Part shown: positions 35,478-45,012 of the stretch, one piece after another
How positions within the stretch are numbered: position 1 is the first letter of the stretch
Layout: each line of letters begins with the position of its first letter
Source of the DNA: Deltaproteobacteria bacterium
GTDB taxonomy: Bacteria; Desulfobacterota; Dissulfuribacteria; Dissulfuribacterales; QOAL01
Direction: 5' to 3'
Assembly (NCBI GenBank): GCA_026986785.1
Contig: JALSNW010000023.1
Span: forward strand, 1-64,000
DNA length: 64,000 nt
Position numbers and translations under genes: made by a program
Notes under the pieces: model-generated
The model's database searches: none
Told to the model about the DNA's origin: nothing
What the model saw: the letters and a program-made list of their open reading frames with translations, nothing else

Positions 35478-36424
35478 AGGATAGCAGCCCCTGTTTACCA
35501 GTCCTTTTCCCAGTGATTGCCGTGGTTGGACCTACTGCTGTTGGCAAGACGGCGATTGCCATTCGTCTTGCCAGGCGTATTGGGGCACATATAATAAATC
35601 TCGATTCTGTTCAGGTATACAAAGGGCTTGATATTGGTTCAGCCAAGCCTAGCCCTAAGGAACAGGCCTTGGTAGTTCATCACCTGATTGATATCAGGGA
35701 GCCGTTTGAGCCCTTGGATGCTGCCTCATTTGCCAGAATAGCTGCAAGGTGCGCAGACAGATTGCTTTCTCAGGGTATAAACGTGGTCTTTGCTGGAGGA
35801 ACAGGTTTCTATCTGGATGCCGTGCTCTCGGGTCTCTCACAGATGCCAAGTCGTCTGCCAGGCATGAGGCAGTCACTGAGACGCATGGCTTCTGAATCGG
35901 GTAACGAGCTACTTCATGCCTTCTTGATGGAGATGGATCCATCTGCTGCGGAAAGAATTCATCCAAACGACCTTTACAGGGTAATCAGGGCCATAGAGGT
36001 CTTTCTATCATCAGGCAGGCCATTCTCATGGTGGTGCAGGAGGAAACCGGATACTATTGCTATGTTTCCAAGGCAGAGGAGCTGCTTCAAGATAGGCCTT
36101 GGCCTTCCAAGACGTATCCTATATGAACGGATAGACAGACGAGTAGATCAGATGATAGCATCCGGGTTCATACAGGAGGTGGAAGGCCTTTTGGCCAGAG
36201 GGCTTGATCCCGAATTGAAATCCTTGCAATCGCTGGGATACCGTCATATTATCCGCTACCTCCAAGGAGCCTGCAGCCGGGAGGCAGCAATCTCAGAGAT
36301 GAAACGAGACACTAGACGATATGCTAAGAGACAGCTTACTTGGTTCAGGAAAGATACGCAGACAAGATGGTTCACACCGGATTATCTCATCTCGTGCCCT
36401 GATATTTGGAAGGCGGTAAATTGA
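35474..36424 (+). CDS. miaA: tRNA dimethylallyltransferase MiaA
   Basis: 316 residues from the GTG at 35474, whose GTGA overlaps the mutL TGA. An upstream ATG at 35405 would add 23 residues lacking homology. The P-loop VVGPTAVGKTAIA, the DSVQVYKGLDIGSAKP element and the ending TRRYAKRQLTWFRKD are standard MiaA. It transfers a dimethylallyl group to A37 of tRNAs reading codons that begin with U. A mutL-miaA pairing is common. Confidence 0.95.
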   Translation: MKDSSPCLPVLFPVIAVVGPTAVGKTAIAIRLARRIGAHIINLDSVQVYKGLDIGSAKPSPKEQALVVHHLIDIREPFEPLDAASFARIAARCADRLLSQGINVVFAGGTGFYLDAVLSGLSQMPSRLPGMRQSLRRMASESGNELLHAFLMEMDPSAAERIHPNDLYRVIRAIEVFLSSGRPFSWWCRRKPDTIAMFPRQRSCFKIGLGLPRRILYERIDRRVDQMIASGFIQEVEGLLARGLDPELKSLQSLGYRHIIRYLQGACSREAAISEMKRDTRRYAKRQLTWFRKDTQTRWFTPDYLISCPDIWKAVN

Positions 36425-36966
36425 ATATACCCAATCTACTCACCTTGGTTAGGATATTACTTACACCTCTTTTGGTAATATTCCTTATAGACAAGAAATA
36501 CGAACCCGCTTTTCTGATCTTTTGCACAGCAGGAGTCACCGATGGACTCGATGGCTTTATTGCAAGGGTGATGAAACAAAAGACCAGGATAGGGGCTATA
36601 CTGGATCCCATTGCAGACAAAGCCCTTTTGGCATCTTCCTATATCACAATGGCAGTTACAGGGATAATCCCCGACTGGCTCGCCGTAATCGTCATCAGCA
36701 GGGATATAATAATAATATTCGGTGTCATGGTGTTACTCCTTTTTCACTCTGGAGTCGAGATCTGTCCCTCCATCATAAGTAAATTAACAACGCTTTTTCA
36801 GCTCATTACCATATTCTTTGTGCTCGGAGGTATGGTGCTGAATTTCAACTGTGCCCCATTGGTAACGAGCCTTTACATCATAACGGCCATACTGACCATT
36901 GCCTCTGGTCTACACTATGTATATAAAGGCGTGATGATTCTCGGTACAGAGAGTAATGGTATCTAA
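36421..36966 (+). CDS. pgsA: CDP-diacylglycerol-glycerol-3-phosphate 3-phosphatidyltransferase
   Basis: 181 residues from a TTG at 36421 (TTGA overlaps the miaA stop), with GGAAGGCGG 4 bp upstream. It begins NIPNLLTLVRILLTPLLVIF and carries the CDP-alcohol phosphotransferase motif DGLDGFIAR...G...D...D (DPIADK). Four or more membrane helices follow. The enzyme makes phosphatidylglycerophosphate in the inner membrane. It is the last gene of uvrC-mutL-miaA-pgsA. Confidence 0.93.
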   Translation: MNIPNLLTLVRILLTPLLVIFLIDKKYEPAFLIFCTAGVTDGLDGFIARVMKQKTRIGAILDPIADKALLASSYITMAVTGIIPDWLAVIVISRDIIIIFGVMVLLLFHSGVEICPSIISKLTTLFQLITIFFVLGGMVLNFNCAPLVTSLYIITAILTIASGLHYVYKGVMILGTESNGI

Positions 36967-37040
36967 CAGGGAAATGAAAACCCTACTGACTGATTGGATC
37001 CATTGGGAAAGGGCAAAGGGCTGTCCTGACAGTTGTCCAA

Positions 37041-37898
37041 TCAGGCAGCCAGTACCCTGCTTTTCATGTTTATCTTGTCCTTTTCTGATTCAGCCCATTC
37101 CAACATCTCCGAGTAGGCCTTTTGATCGAGCCCAATGGCCCTTAGCAACTGTTCTGGTACCCCAGCCTGGTTGACATCCAACAGGCGGTTGCCCATGCCA
37201 TTTGCCAGATGATTAGCAAGGGAGATCACCATTAGATATTTGGCAGGAACTATGTCAGAGATGGGACAGTGGTGCCTGAGGGCCACTACCTGGAATGGTT
37301 CTGGTAGATTCCATTTCTCGAGGAGTTTTCCCCCCCATAGTTCATGGTCCACACCCCAATCCTGCTGGAGTTCCATCAGGCTCTTTCCCTTTTCCTCTGC
37401 CATTGACAAGAAGACCTTGGGGGCCTGGGCCATGAGGACGAGCCAGCCAACATCGTGAAGGATACCCAGGGTGTAGAGATCTGGCTCCTCTGCATCCACC
37501 TCGAACTCTTTTGCCAGGATGGCAGTTGCCAGCAGGTGTTGCCAAAGGGCCTCTGCATGACCTTTAAGTTCTCTTGTCACTGTCAAGAATCTCTTGGCCA
37601 AAAGAGAGCTTACAGCAAGCTGGATCACTTCTTGGTGCCCAAGCAAGACTATTGCATGTTTTATGGAAGTCACTTCTGAGCCAAATCCATAGAGGGCACT
37701 GTTACATATCTGGAGAACCTTGACAGTCAGGGCAGGGTCCTGACTGATGAGTTCATAGAGCTCAGCAGTCTCTATTTCCTGCCTGCAGAGCATCTCTATC
37801 AATCTGTAGGCTATAAAGGGCATGGTAGGCAGCTCGTCGCTGTCCCAGTCTATTGGGATAAGCCTTCTTTTTTTCAAGGGGTCATTGGTACAAGCCAT
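37041..37898 (-). CDS. HDOD domain protein
   Basis: 285 residues from the ATG at 37898, which has GGATGAGG upstream. The longer frame from 37964 lacks a ribosome site. The HDOD domain covers most of it: LISQDPALTVKVLQICNSALYG, IKHAIVLLGHQEVIQLAV, and a partial HD pattern (GILHDVGWLVLM, later HELWGGKLLEKWNLP, LRHHCP). HDOD proteins are signalling scaffolds rather than proven phosphodiesterases. It follows the slipin gene by 7 bp, and its role here is unknown. Confidence 0.9.
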   Translation of the reverse strand: MACTNDPLKKRRLIPIDWDSDELPTMPFIAYRLIEMLCRQEIETAELYELISQDPALTVKVLQICNSALYGFGSEVTSIKHAIVLLGHQEVIQLAVSSLLAKRFLTVTRELKGHAEALWQHLLATAILAKEFEVDAEEPDLYTLGILHDVGWLVLMAQAPKVFLSMAEEKGKSLMELQQDWGVDHELWGGKLLEKWNLPEPFQVVALRHHCPISDIVPAKYLMVISLANHLANGMGNRLLDVNQAGVPEQLLRAIGLDQKAYSEMLEWAESEKDKINMKSRVLAA

Positions 37899-37905
37899 TA
37901 TTACC

Positions 37906-38673
37906 TCATCCTTTTTCCTTAATTGGTTCCTGGTCCCCTTGGAGAAAAGGTTTGAATAGATCAATGGGGATGGGGAAAAGGGTGGTCGAATTGTTCTCTG
38001 CCGAGACCTCCCTCAGTGTCTGGAGATATCTGAGTTGCAGGGCAGCCGGTACCTTCTGGATGATCTCTGCGGCATCAGCAAGTTTCTGGGCTGCTTGATA
38101 TTCGCCTTCGGCATTGATGATCTTTGATCTCCTTTCCCTTTCGGCCTCTGCCTGTTTGGCCATGGCCCTTTTCATCTCATCAGGCAGATCGATTTCCTTT
38201 ACCTCGACCTTGCTCACCTTTACTCCCCAAGGTTCAGTGTCTAGATCAAGTATGCCTTGTATCTTTGCATTGATCTGATCTCTTTCCGACAAGAGTGTGT
38301 CAAGTTCTGCCTGGCCACAGACACTTCTAAGGGTTGTCTGTGCCAATTGGGACGTAGCAAAATAGAAATCCACCACTTCTACGATTGCAGCCACTGGATC
38401 AAGTACCCTGAAATAGACTACGGCACTGACCTTAACTGACACGTTGTCCTTGGTGATGATATCCTGGGGTGGAACGTCCAGGGTCACAGTTCTAAGGTCC
38501 ACCTTTTTCATCTTATCGATAATAGGAATGAGGATGATTAGCCCAGGGCCTTTGGCCTTGATAATTCTCCCCAGGCGGAATATGACTCCCCGTTGGTATT
38601 CGTTTAATACCCTGATAGAAGTAGCCAGAAAGACCACTATCAAAAAGGTGATGAATGCAAAAGAGATTGGCAT
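37906..38673 (-). CDS. Slipin (stomatin/prohibitin-family, SPFH) membrane protein
   Basis: 255 residues. An N-terminal hydrophobic hairpin ([16 protein letters not shown]) is followed by the SPFH signature [14 protein letters not shown], then [19 protein letters not shown] and the basic coiled coil [20 protein letters not shown]. Slipins form large membrane assemblies. The pairing with NfeD, 3 bp upstream, is a conserved operon in which NfeD processes or stabilises the slipin. Confidence 0.94.
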   Translation of the reverse strand: MPISFAFITFLIVVFLATSIRVLNEYQRGVIFRLGRIIKAKGPGLIILIPIIDKMKKVDLRTVTLDVPPQDIITKDNVSVKVSAVVYFRVLDPVAAIVEVVDFYFATSQLAQTTLRSVCGQAELDTLLSERDQINAKIQGILDLDTEPWGVKVSKVEVKEIDLPDEMKRAMAKQAEAERERRSKIINAEGEYQAAQKLADAAEIIQKVPAALQLRYLQTLREVSAENNSTTLFPIPIDLFKPFLQGDQEPIKEKG

Positions 38674-38676
38674 GGT

Positions 38677-40065
38677 TCAATCCTCCACTGGTTTGATTTT
38701 TAAGGTTAGTCCTTCTACTGCCTCAACAATAACACCTTGACCCACATAGATGGGATGGGATGAGTATGCTCGCCAAAGCTCACCATGTATAAATACCATA
38801 TACGCGCCCTGGCCCAGATCTTGTTTTACTATCCCTTTTTCACCAATCAGGCCTTCAGAGCCAGTCTTAGGCCTTGACAGGACAGCCTTTGCAGCCAGAT
38901 AGCAAATAGTTGCCAGAAACAGAGAGACAGCCAAGACAGTGGGCCATAGTACCGATGCATCTATTGCTATACCTGTGGCATTCGTGTCAAAAAGCATCAA
39001 CGACCCGAGAATAAGGGCACATGTCCCAGAGATGGCAAGGAGGCCGTGGCTTACTATGAATAGCTCCAAGACAAATAGCACAAATGCAAGTATTACCAGT
39101 AACACCCCTGTTGTGGAGGCAGGAAGTGCCTGTAGGGCATAAAAGGCCAGTACCAGACTTATGGCCCCAACGGTCCCGGGGAAGATCGCCCCTGGGTGTG
39201 CCAACTCGAAATATAGGCCCACCATACCAATCATCATGAGGACATAGGCTACGTTGGGATCGGCAATGAGTTCCAGGATCTTTTCCCTTAGACTTTGCCT
39301 GATAGGTATGATCCTTGATACATCTGGATGGATCTCGACCTTTCTGCCACCCTTTAATTCAACCTGCCTACCTTGGACTTTTTTGAGCAGATCGGAGAGA
39401 TCCGAGGCAACAAGATCTATTACATGTAGTTTGAGGGCGATAAGGGCAGACACAGACCTACTCTTCCTGACAGCCTCTTCGGCCCATTTGGTGTTTCTGC
39501 CCCTTTTGGCCGCGATACTTATGGCAAGAGCTGCCAAGTCGTTTTCTATCTTCTTGCCCATGGTGCTATTGCCATCTGAACCACTGCCCAGGTTGACAGG
39601 ATGGGCAGCCCCTATATTCGTGCCAGGGGCCATGGCTGCTATGTGGGCGGATAGGGTCAAGATAGCCCCTGCTGACGCAGCCCGAGCCCCTGGGGGATAG
39701 ACGTATACGATTATAGGGACCTCTGACTGCATCACTGCCTGGACCATCTTCCTCAATGTTGCAACCAGGCCTCCAGGGGTATCAAGAAAAATCACCAGAC
39801 AGGCCGCATTATTGGACTCGGCAACTGCTATGGCCCGGTCCACTACTGCTTTAGACCCTGGGTTTATACTGGCATCGAGCTCAAGGGTATAGACAGGGCC
39901 AGAGAGAATTTCCTGGATTTGGTGTCTTTTTTCAGGAGAGGCCTTGGCCGATATGATGGATGGCCATAGTAGCATTAAGAAAAGACAGGCAATTATGAAT
40001 TGGTCCTTAGCCGGTGGTTTTCTTTTTGTATTTTTCATATTCTGCTTGCAGCATCTGGAGGTCAT
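38677..40065 (-). CDS. nfeD: Long-form NfeD membrane serine protease
   Basis: 462 residues. A signal/anchor begins it, then a ClpP-like domain with catalytic Ser in GARAASAGAILTL and the preceding FLDTPGG, several membrane helices (about residues 265-390), and a C-terminal OB-fold (LIGEKGIVKQDLGQGAYMVFIHGELWRAYS). Long-form NfeD proteases cleave stomatin C-termini. The start at 40065 has AGGAAGG 6 bp upstream and overlaps the uracil-DNA glycosylase gene by 59 bp. A later ATG at 40038 is possible. Confidence 0.93.
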   Translation of the reverse strand: MTSRCCKQNMKNTKRKPPAKDQFIIACLFLMLLWPSIISAKASPEKRHQIQEILSGPVYTLELDASINPGSKAVVDRAIAVAESNNAACLVIFLDTPGGLVATLRKMVQAVMQSEVPIIVYVYPPGARAASAGAILTLSAHIAAMAPGTNIGAAHPVNLGSGSDGNSTMGKKIENDLAALAISIAAKRGRNTKWAEEAVRKSRSVSALIALKLHVIDLVASDLSDLLKKVQGRQVELKGGRKVEIHPDVSRIIPIRQSLREKILELIADPNVAYVLMMIGMVGLYFELAHPGAIFPGTVGAISLVLAFYALQALPASTTGVLLVILAFVLFVLELFIVSHGLLAISGTCALILGSLMLFDTNATGIAIDASVLWPTVLAVSLFLATICYLAAKAVLSRPKTGSEGLIGEKGIVKQDLGQGAYMVFIHGELWRAYSSHPIYVGQGVIVEAVEGLTLKIKPVED

Positions 40066-40765
40066 GCCAGGCCTTCCTTTTCAGGTCCTTTTGTTTCATA
40101 CCGCCAAAGCGGAGGAGATAGGCAGGATGATATGTCACCGTCACCTTTATTCCATTCAAATCATAAAATTTCCCCCTCAGGCTTGAAAGGGATTTGGTGA
40201 CGTTTAACAGTGACTGGGCTGCAATACCACCTAAGCAGAGTATAATGGATGGACAAAGTAGTTCGATTTGTCTTGTGAGGTAGGGCATACAAGTATTTAT
40301 CTCTTTTTTCGACGGGGTGCGATTTCCTGGAGGTCTACATTTTATAACACTCGTAATAAACACCTCTTTTCTATCGATATTTATTGCCCTCAGCATTTTG
40401 GTGAGCAATTCTCCAGACCTTCCCACAAAGGGCCTGCCTTGGATATCCTCTTCCCTGCCAGGTGCTTCTCCGATGATCATCAAGATGGGAGAAGGGTTTC
40501 CCTCACCAAATACCACCTTTCCTCTGGTCCTTGCCAATTCACATAATTCACATTGTTCCACCAAGGTCTGTAGCTGAGACAGGCTTTTGATTGAGGACAA
40601 ATTATCTCCTGGGCCTTTGGATGGGATATTTTTTTTCTCTTTTGCCATATCGATCTGCCTGATCTGGGCCAGGATCTGTATGGGTATCTCGTCAATGCCG
40701 GCTTGCCTTTGGTATTTCAACCAAAGGATAAGATTTTCAAGAAGTTGTTGGAGGTTTTTTTGCAT
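40007..40765 (-). CDS. Family 4 uracil-DNA glycosylase (Fe-S)
   Basis: 252 residues. An N-terminal helical extension of about 60 residues precedes the domain. Motifs: GEAPGREEDIQGRPFVGRSGELL (residues 99-121), the VIKCRPPGNRTPSKKEI element, and HPAYLLR. Cys72, Cys75, Cys143 and Cys159 are in place to bind the 4Fe-4S cluster of the family. It removes uracil from DNA, which matters at elevated temperature. It overlaps VanZ-like and nfeD genes at both ends. Confidence 0.93.
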   Translation of the reverse strand: MQKNLQQLLENLILWLKYQRQAGIDEIPIQILAQIRQIDMAKEKKNIPSKGPGDNLSSIKSLSQLQTLVEQCELCELARTRGKVVFGEGNPSPILMIIGEAPGREEDIQGRPFVGRSGELLTKMLRAINIDRKEVFITSVIKCRPPGNRTPSKKEINTCMPYLTRQIELLCPSIILCLGGIAAQSLLNVTKSLSSLRGKFYDLNGIKVTVTYHPAYLLRFGGMKQKDLKRKAWHDLQMLQAEYEKYKKKTTG

Positions 40766-41147
40766 TCTTCACTGCAACTTGGTGGAGTATCAACAGTATA
40801 ATCAATGCCCCCATGAATGTACCCACTGTATCCGAGGCCCAGTCTCTGACATCTGGACATCTACCAGGGACAAAATGTTGGTGCAATTCGTCCAGGCCAC
40901 CATAGATGGAGCCAGCTAAGGTGGAAAAAAATAGGCAAGAAAAGGCGAAACGCAGCACCTTACGTGTCCTTTGGCCATCTTTTTTGAAAAAACACCATCT
41001 CCCAAGAAGTATGCCCAACACCGCATATTCAGCCATATGCATCAGGTAGTCGGGTGTGGTGATGCAAGTCAGTTCCTGGCCTGGGATGGATGAACCTCCG
41101 AATATCACTGCCATCCAAACTAATACTGGTGTAAGTCTTCTATCCAT
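40737..41147 (-). CDS. VanZ-like membrane protein
   Basis: 136 residues with about four membrane segments and the VanZ pattern (DYLMHMAEYAVLGILLGR, GGLDELHQHFVPGR, WASDTVGTFMGA). VanZ-like proteins are widespread; the reference one gives low-level teicoplanin resistance by an unknown mechanism, but most members have no tested role. It begins the minus-strand series that runs through nfeD and ends at the HDOD gene, overlapping the glycosylase gene by 29 bp. Confidence 0.88.
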   Translation of the reverse strand: MDRRLTPVLVWMAVIFGGSSIPGQELTCITTPDYLMHMAEYAVLGILLGRWCFFKKDGQRTRKVLRFAFSCLFFSTLAGSIYGGLDELHQHFVPGRCPDVRDWASDTVGTFMGALIILLILHQVAVKNAKKPPTTS

Positions 41148-41295
41148 ATATTGCCTGTCTGAAAAGGTACAAGGCCCCTTGTGTCAGGATTTGTCTATGA
41201 TACCAAAGCAAACTTGACGCTACCTTGAGAGTAAACTAAGAATTGGCATCTGTCAGTATACTTTTTTGTCAGAATCCATGGGAGGACTATCTACA
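41148..41295. promoter_or_regulatory. Divergent promoter region vanZ-like/lysS
   Basis: This 148-bp gap separates diverging genes. A dyad ACAAGG-CC-CCTTGT lies at 41169-41182, and TTGACG at 41214-41219 is a possible -35 for lysS, but the -10 (TAAGAA at 17 bp) is weak. No other structure was found. Confidence 0.3.
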
Positions 41296-42807
41296 TTGAG
41301 CGAAGAAAGCCAGATCATAAAGCAGAGGAAGCAGAAGGCATTAGAGCTGGAAAGGCAAGGAATAGAGCTTTTTCCCAATGATATCAGAAAACCAGAAAGG
41401 GCTGGTGCCATAAAAAAGGTATATGGAAAATATGATGCCGAGGCCCTAAAAGATGTTCAAGACCCCTTTAGGGTGGCAGGCCGGATCATGGCGTTAAGGC
41501 GTTTTGGCAAGGCAGCATTTGCGAGCATAAAGGACAGTTCAGGTGCTATTCAGATACATGTCTCCAGGGACAGGATCGGATCCGATAACTATAATATCTT
41601 CAAAAAATTCGATATTGGTGACATAATCGAGGTGGAGGGCAGGCTTTTCAGGACCAAGACGAACGAATTGACCATAGAAGCAGATCATATACGCCTTGTT
41701 ACAAAGTCCATGAGGCCCCTTCCTGAAAAATATCATGGTATAAAGGACAAGGAACTCAGATACAGGCGGAGATACGAAGATCTGGTCATGAATGACGAGG
41801 TCCTCGAGACCTTCAGGACCAGGGCCAGGATCGTCCAGATGCTTCGCTCATATTTCACCTCCAATGGCTTCCTCGAGGTGGAGACCCCCATGATGCAGTC
41901 GATTGTAGGGGGGGCTACCGCCAGGCCCTTTGTAACTCATCACAACGCACTTGGGATAGATCTCTTTCTGAGAATTGCCCCGGAACTCTATCTAAAAAGA
42001 CTCCTGGTGGGAGGGTGTGAACGGGTATTCGAATTGAATCGTAACTTTAGAAACGAGGGGATCTCCATTCAGCACAACCCAGAATTCACCATGCTGGAGT
42101 TTTACGAGGCATATGCCACCTACGAGGATCTCATGGTACGTACCGAGGAACTCTTTGCCCAGATAGCCATGGACATAAAAGGGGATACCAAGTTTATATA
42201 TCAAGGCAATGAAGTCGATATGACGCCACCCTGGAGAAAAATGACGCTAAACCAGGCCCTGGTGGAGGTAGGAGGAATTGCAGAGAAGGATCTCTCCAAC
42301 AGGGAGACCCTCTTGGCGCGCCTCATGGAGTTGGGGGTTGATATGCCCAAAGACGAGGTACTGGGCAAATATCTGACAAAGCTGTTCGACCTTCTCGTAG
42401 AACCTAATCTGGTTCAACCAACCTTTATCACCGAATATCCCACGGATATCTCTCCTCTTGCCAGGAGAAATGCAAAAAATCCAGAGGTGACGGATCGTTT
42501 CGAACTGTTCATAACTGGCAGAGAGATAGCAAATGCCTTTTCAGAATTGAATGATCCCAGGGATCAAAAAATGCGTTTCGAAGAACAGGTAGCAAATCGT
42601 GGGGATGATGAAGAGATACCCCCTGAGGTGGATTATGACTACATCAGGGCCCTTGAAATAGGGATGCCTCCGGCTGCCGGAGAGGGAATAGGGGTGGATA
42701 GACTGGTAATGCTCTTGACCGACTCCGCCTCCATCCGGGACGTCATCCTTTTTCCACAGCTAAGGCCTCTATCATCCAAACGCCCCGATGGGAAAGGCAC
42801 AAAGTGA
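41296..42807 (+). CDS. lysS: Lysyl-tRNA synthetase (class II)
   Basis: About 503 residues. The start is taken as TTG at 41296, with GGAGG 10 bp upstream; ATG 41278 is the other candidate but lacks a ribosome site. An OB-fold anticodon domain (VAGRIMALRRFGKAAFASIKD) comes first. Class II motifs follow: motif 2 RNEGISIQHNPEFTMLEFYEAYA and motif 3 GEGIGVDRLVMLL, ending in FPQLRP. The stop overlaps the permease start by 4 bp. Confidence 0.96.
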   Translation: MSEESQIIKQRKQKALELERQGIELFPNDIRKPERAGAIKKVYGKYDAEALKDVQDPFRVAGRIMALRRFGKAAFASIKDSSGAIQIHVSRDRIGSDNYNIFKKFDIGDIIEVEGRLFRTKTNELTIEADHIRLVTKSMRPLPEKYHGIKDKELRYRRRYEDLVMNDEVLETFRTRARIVQMLRSYFTSNGFLEVETPMMQSIVGGATARPFVTHHNALGIDLFLRIAPELYLKRLLVGGCERVFELNRNFRNEGISIQHNPEFTMLEFYEAYATYEDLMVRTEELFAQIAMDIKGDTKFIYQGNEVDMTPPWRKMTLNQALVEVGGIAEKDLSNRETLLARLMELGVDMPKDEVLGKYLTKLFDLLVEPNLVQPTFITEYPTDISPLARRNAKNPEVTDRFELFITGREIANAFSELNDPRDQKMRFEEQVANRGDDEEIPPEVDYDYIRALEIGMPPAAGEGIGVDRLVMLLTDSASIRDVILFPQLRPLSSKRPDGKGTK

Positions 42808-44096
42808 AATATGAATTTTTCATGGCCTTGCGGTATCTCAGGGCCAGAAAGAGCCACAAGTTCATCTCCCTCATCTCTATCATTTCTACTGGAGGAGTGG
42901 CGGTGGGTGTAATGGCCCTGATAGTGGTTATTGCTGTCATGGCGGGTTTTGAGAACCATCTTCGCACCAAGATCCTTGGCGTGAATGCACATATTTTGGT
43001 AAGAAGCTACGAAGGCGCATTTGACCATGTGCCAAGGTTGGAGAAACTTATACTGGAGACCAGTGCTGAACCCAAGAGTGGTTTTTTGAGCCTGATCGAC
43101 AGACTGCATGGAGGTGCTGGCAGGCCAGCTATCACTGCTGTCACACCCATAGTGTATATCCAGGCCCTATTAAGTTCTGGAAGGGCAGTCAGTGGTGTGG
43201 CAATAAGGGGAGTAGATCCATCTACAGTAGGGGAGGTCATCACCTTCGGGAAGATCATTGATGGTGTGGGAATAAAGGCCTTTGCCAAATGGGACGGCAA
43301 GGGACCTCCTCCTATTCTCATAGGTAAAGAACTTGCCCAGACCCTTGGGGTCCATGCAGGAGATTTTATAAAAATAGTCCTTCCAAGTGGCACGATAACA
43401 CCAGTTGGCATGATGCCGAAGATACGAACCGTCAAGGTGATTGGGGTACAGACCCTTGGCATGTACGAATACGACATGTCCCTTGCCTTCATGCCCATCC
43501 AGGCAGCCCAGAAGTTATTAGGTCTGGGTTCGAGGATTCACGGTTTCGAGATCCGTGTATCTGATATATATGCTGCTGACATCCTTTCCATGGCCTTGCA
43601 GCAGCGCCTGGGATTCCCGTTTTGGGTGATGGACTGGCAGCAGATGAGCCGGAATCTATTCTCAGCCCTGAAGCTTGAAAAATTTGCCATGTTCGTGGTT
43701 CTCACCCTCATCGTCCTTGTGGCTGCCTTCAACATCATAAGTACCCTCACAATGATGGTCATGGAAAAAAAGAGCGATATTGCGATACTCAAGGCCATAG
43801 GTGCTACTGATGGCCAAATACTGAGGATCTTCATGTTGAATGGTCTCATGATTGGACTTATCGGTACTTTTTTAGGTGTATGCGGTGGACTGGGGCTTTG
43901 TTGGCTTTTGAAGCACTATAAGTTTATCAAGATCCCCAAAGAGGTGTATTATACGGATAGTATTCCCATACTCTTGTACAGTTCTGACGTGGTCTTGATT
44001 ACTGTCTCAGCCATCTTGATATGTTTTCTTGCCACAATCTATCCTGCCCGTCAGGCCTCTGGAATAAATCCCTCTGAGGTGCTGAGAAACGCATGA
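42804..44096 (+). CDS. lolC: LolC/LolE-family lipoprotein-releasing permease
   Basis: 430 residues from a GTG that overlaps the lysS stop (GTGA). It begins KYEFFMALRYLRARK, the LolC/E N-terminal motif, with a membrane helix at about 22-45 (GGVAVGVMALIVVIAVMAGF), a large periplasmic domain, and three helices at the C-terminus within the FtsX domain (VVLTLIVLVAAFNIISTLTMMVMEKKSDIAILKAIGA). LolCDE moves outer-membrane lipoproteins from the inner membrane to LolA. The ATPase LolD is not next to it here. Confidence 0.92.
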   Translation: MKYEFFMALRYLRARKSHKFISLISIISTGGVAVGVMALIVVIAVMAGFENHLRTKILGVNAHILVRSYEGAFDHVPRLEKLILETSAEPKSGFLSLIDRLHGGAGRPAITAVTPIVYIQALLSSGRAVSGVAIRGVDPSTVGEVITFGKIIDGVGIKAFAKWDGKGPPPILIGKELAQTLGVHAGDFIKIVLPSGTITPVGMMPKIRTVKVIGVQTLGMYEYDMSLAFMPIQAAQKLLGLGSRIHGFEIRVSDIYAADILSMALQQRLGFPFWVMDWQQMSRNLFSALKLEKFAMFVVLTLIVLVAAFNIISTLTMMVMEKKSDIAILKAIGATDGQILRIFMLNGLMIGLIGTFLGVCGGLGLCWLLKHYKFIKIPKEVYYTDSIPILLYSSDVVLITVSAILICFLATIYPARQASGINPSEVLRNA

Positions 44097-44121
44097 CAGA
44101 TACTTTTGGATTTTTTCGACC

Positions 44122-44904
44122 ATGGTAGATGGACTCAGAGTCAGCCTTGGGAGGCAACTAAGCCTGTCTCGAACTGTGCATTCTCTTCCCTTGAGGTGTA
44201 ATTGGCAGGATTATACCCCTGAGGAAAGACATACGATAGTACAGGCAAAGAAGATCTATTTTCCTACGATCTTCTATTGTCATGCCTTCTACGCCATGGG
44301 GAAAGAGATTTTCCCTAGTTATAGTTCCTATAATCTGTTAGGCAACAAAATACGCCAGACTAGCCTTTTCAGCATGTTAGGGGTGCCTCATCCAGAGACG
44401 AGATTCTTTTTTGGCAAGGACAGGATGGACAAGATCCTGTCACATTTCAGCCTTCCTTTCATAGGCAAGATCCCAGAGGCCTCTTCACTTGGTCAGGGGA
44501 TCTTTCTAATCGATTCAGAAACTGCTCTCAAGGATTACCTTGCCAGGGTCAGGATTGCCTATATCCAGAAATACGTGCCAATAGACAGGGATATCCGAGT
44601 GGTTGTCATAGGAAAACAGGTGGTGCTTTCCTATTGGAAGATTGCAATAGCTACTGATTTCAGGACAAATGTCGCAAGGGGTGGAAAGATAAGCTTTGAG
44701 GAAGTGCCAAGCGAGGCGATAGGGTTGGCCAAAGAGGTCGCCTCCAAATCAGGGATAGACCACGCAGGTTTTGATATATGTATCTCTGAAAAAGGGCCGA
44801 TGGTCTTTGAGGCGAATATCCATTTTGGTACAGAAGGATTCGAAGCAGCAGGACTCTCTTATAAGGAAGTAATAGCACACATGGCTGATAGTTTTGAGAT
44901 ATGA
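44122..44904 (+). CDS. RimK-like ATP-grasp protein
   Basis: 260 residues. The fold is recognised from NLLGNKIRQTSLFSMLGVPHPETRFF, IGKIPEASSLGQGIFLI, AYIQKYVPIDRDIRVVVIGKQVV, RTNVARGGKI and GFDICISEKGPMVFEANIHFG (metal-binding Glu and Asn). RimK relatives ligate amino acids such as Glu to proteins or small molecules. The first 60 residues are unusual and could bind a specific partner. There is no strong ribosome site before the ATG at 44122. Substrate unknown. Confidence 0.82.
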   Translation: MVDGLRVSLGRQLSLSRTVHSLPLRCNWQDYTPEERHTIVQAKKIYFPTIFYCHAFYAMGKEIFPSYSSYNLLGNKIRQTSLFSMLGVPHPETRFFFGKDRMDKILSHFSLPFIGKIPEASSLGQGIFLIDSETALKDYLARVRIAYIQKYVPIDRDIRVVVIGKQVVLSYWKIAIATDFRTNVARGGKISFEEVPSEAIGLAKEVASKSGIDHAGFDICISEKGPMVFEANIHFGTEGFEAAGLSYKEVIAHMADSFEI

Positions 44905-45012
44905 CTTGGAGAGGATGGGTATTTTGCAGCAAATTTCTCCAGTAGAGGAAAGGTCGTTACATTCGGCTTGAATGCTCTGGGCGACTATGTTAAATAGATT
45001 GTTCCAATGGCT

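Noticed and set aside
36967-37045. Terminator between pgsA and the HDOD gene
   Set aside because: A CTGATTGGA/TCCAATCAG repeat (36990-36998 and 37037-37045) is present, but the loop is long, it enters the HDOD coding end and there is no T-run.
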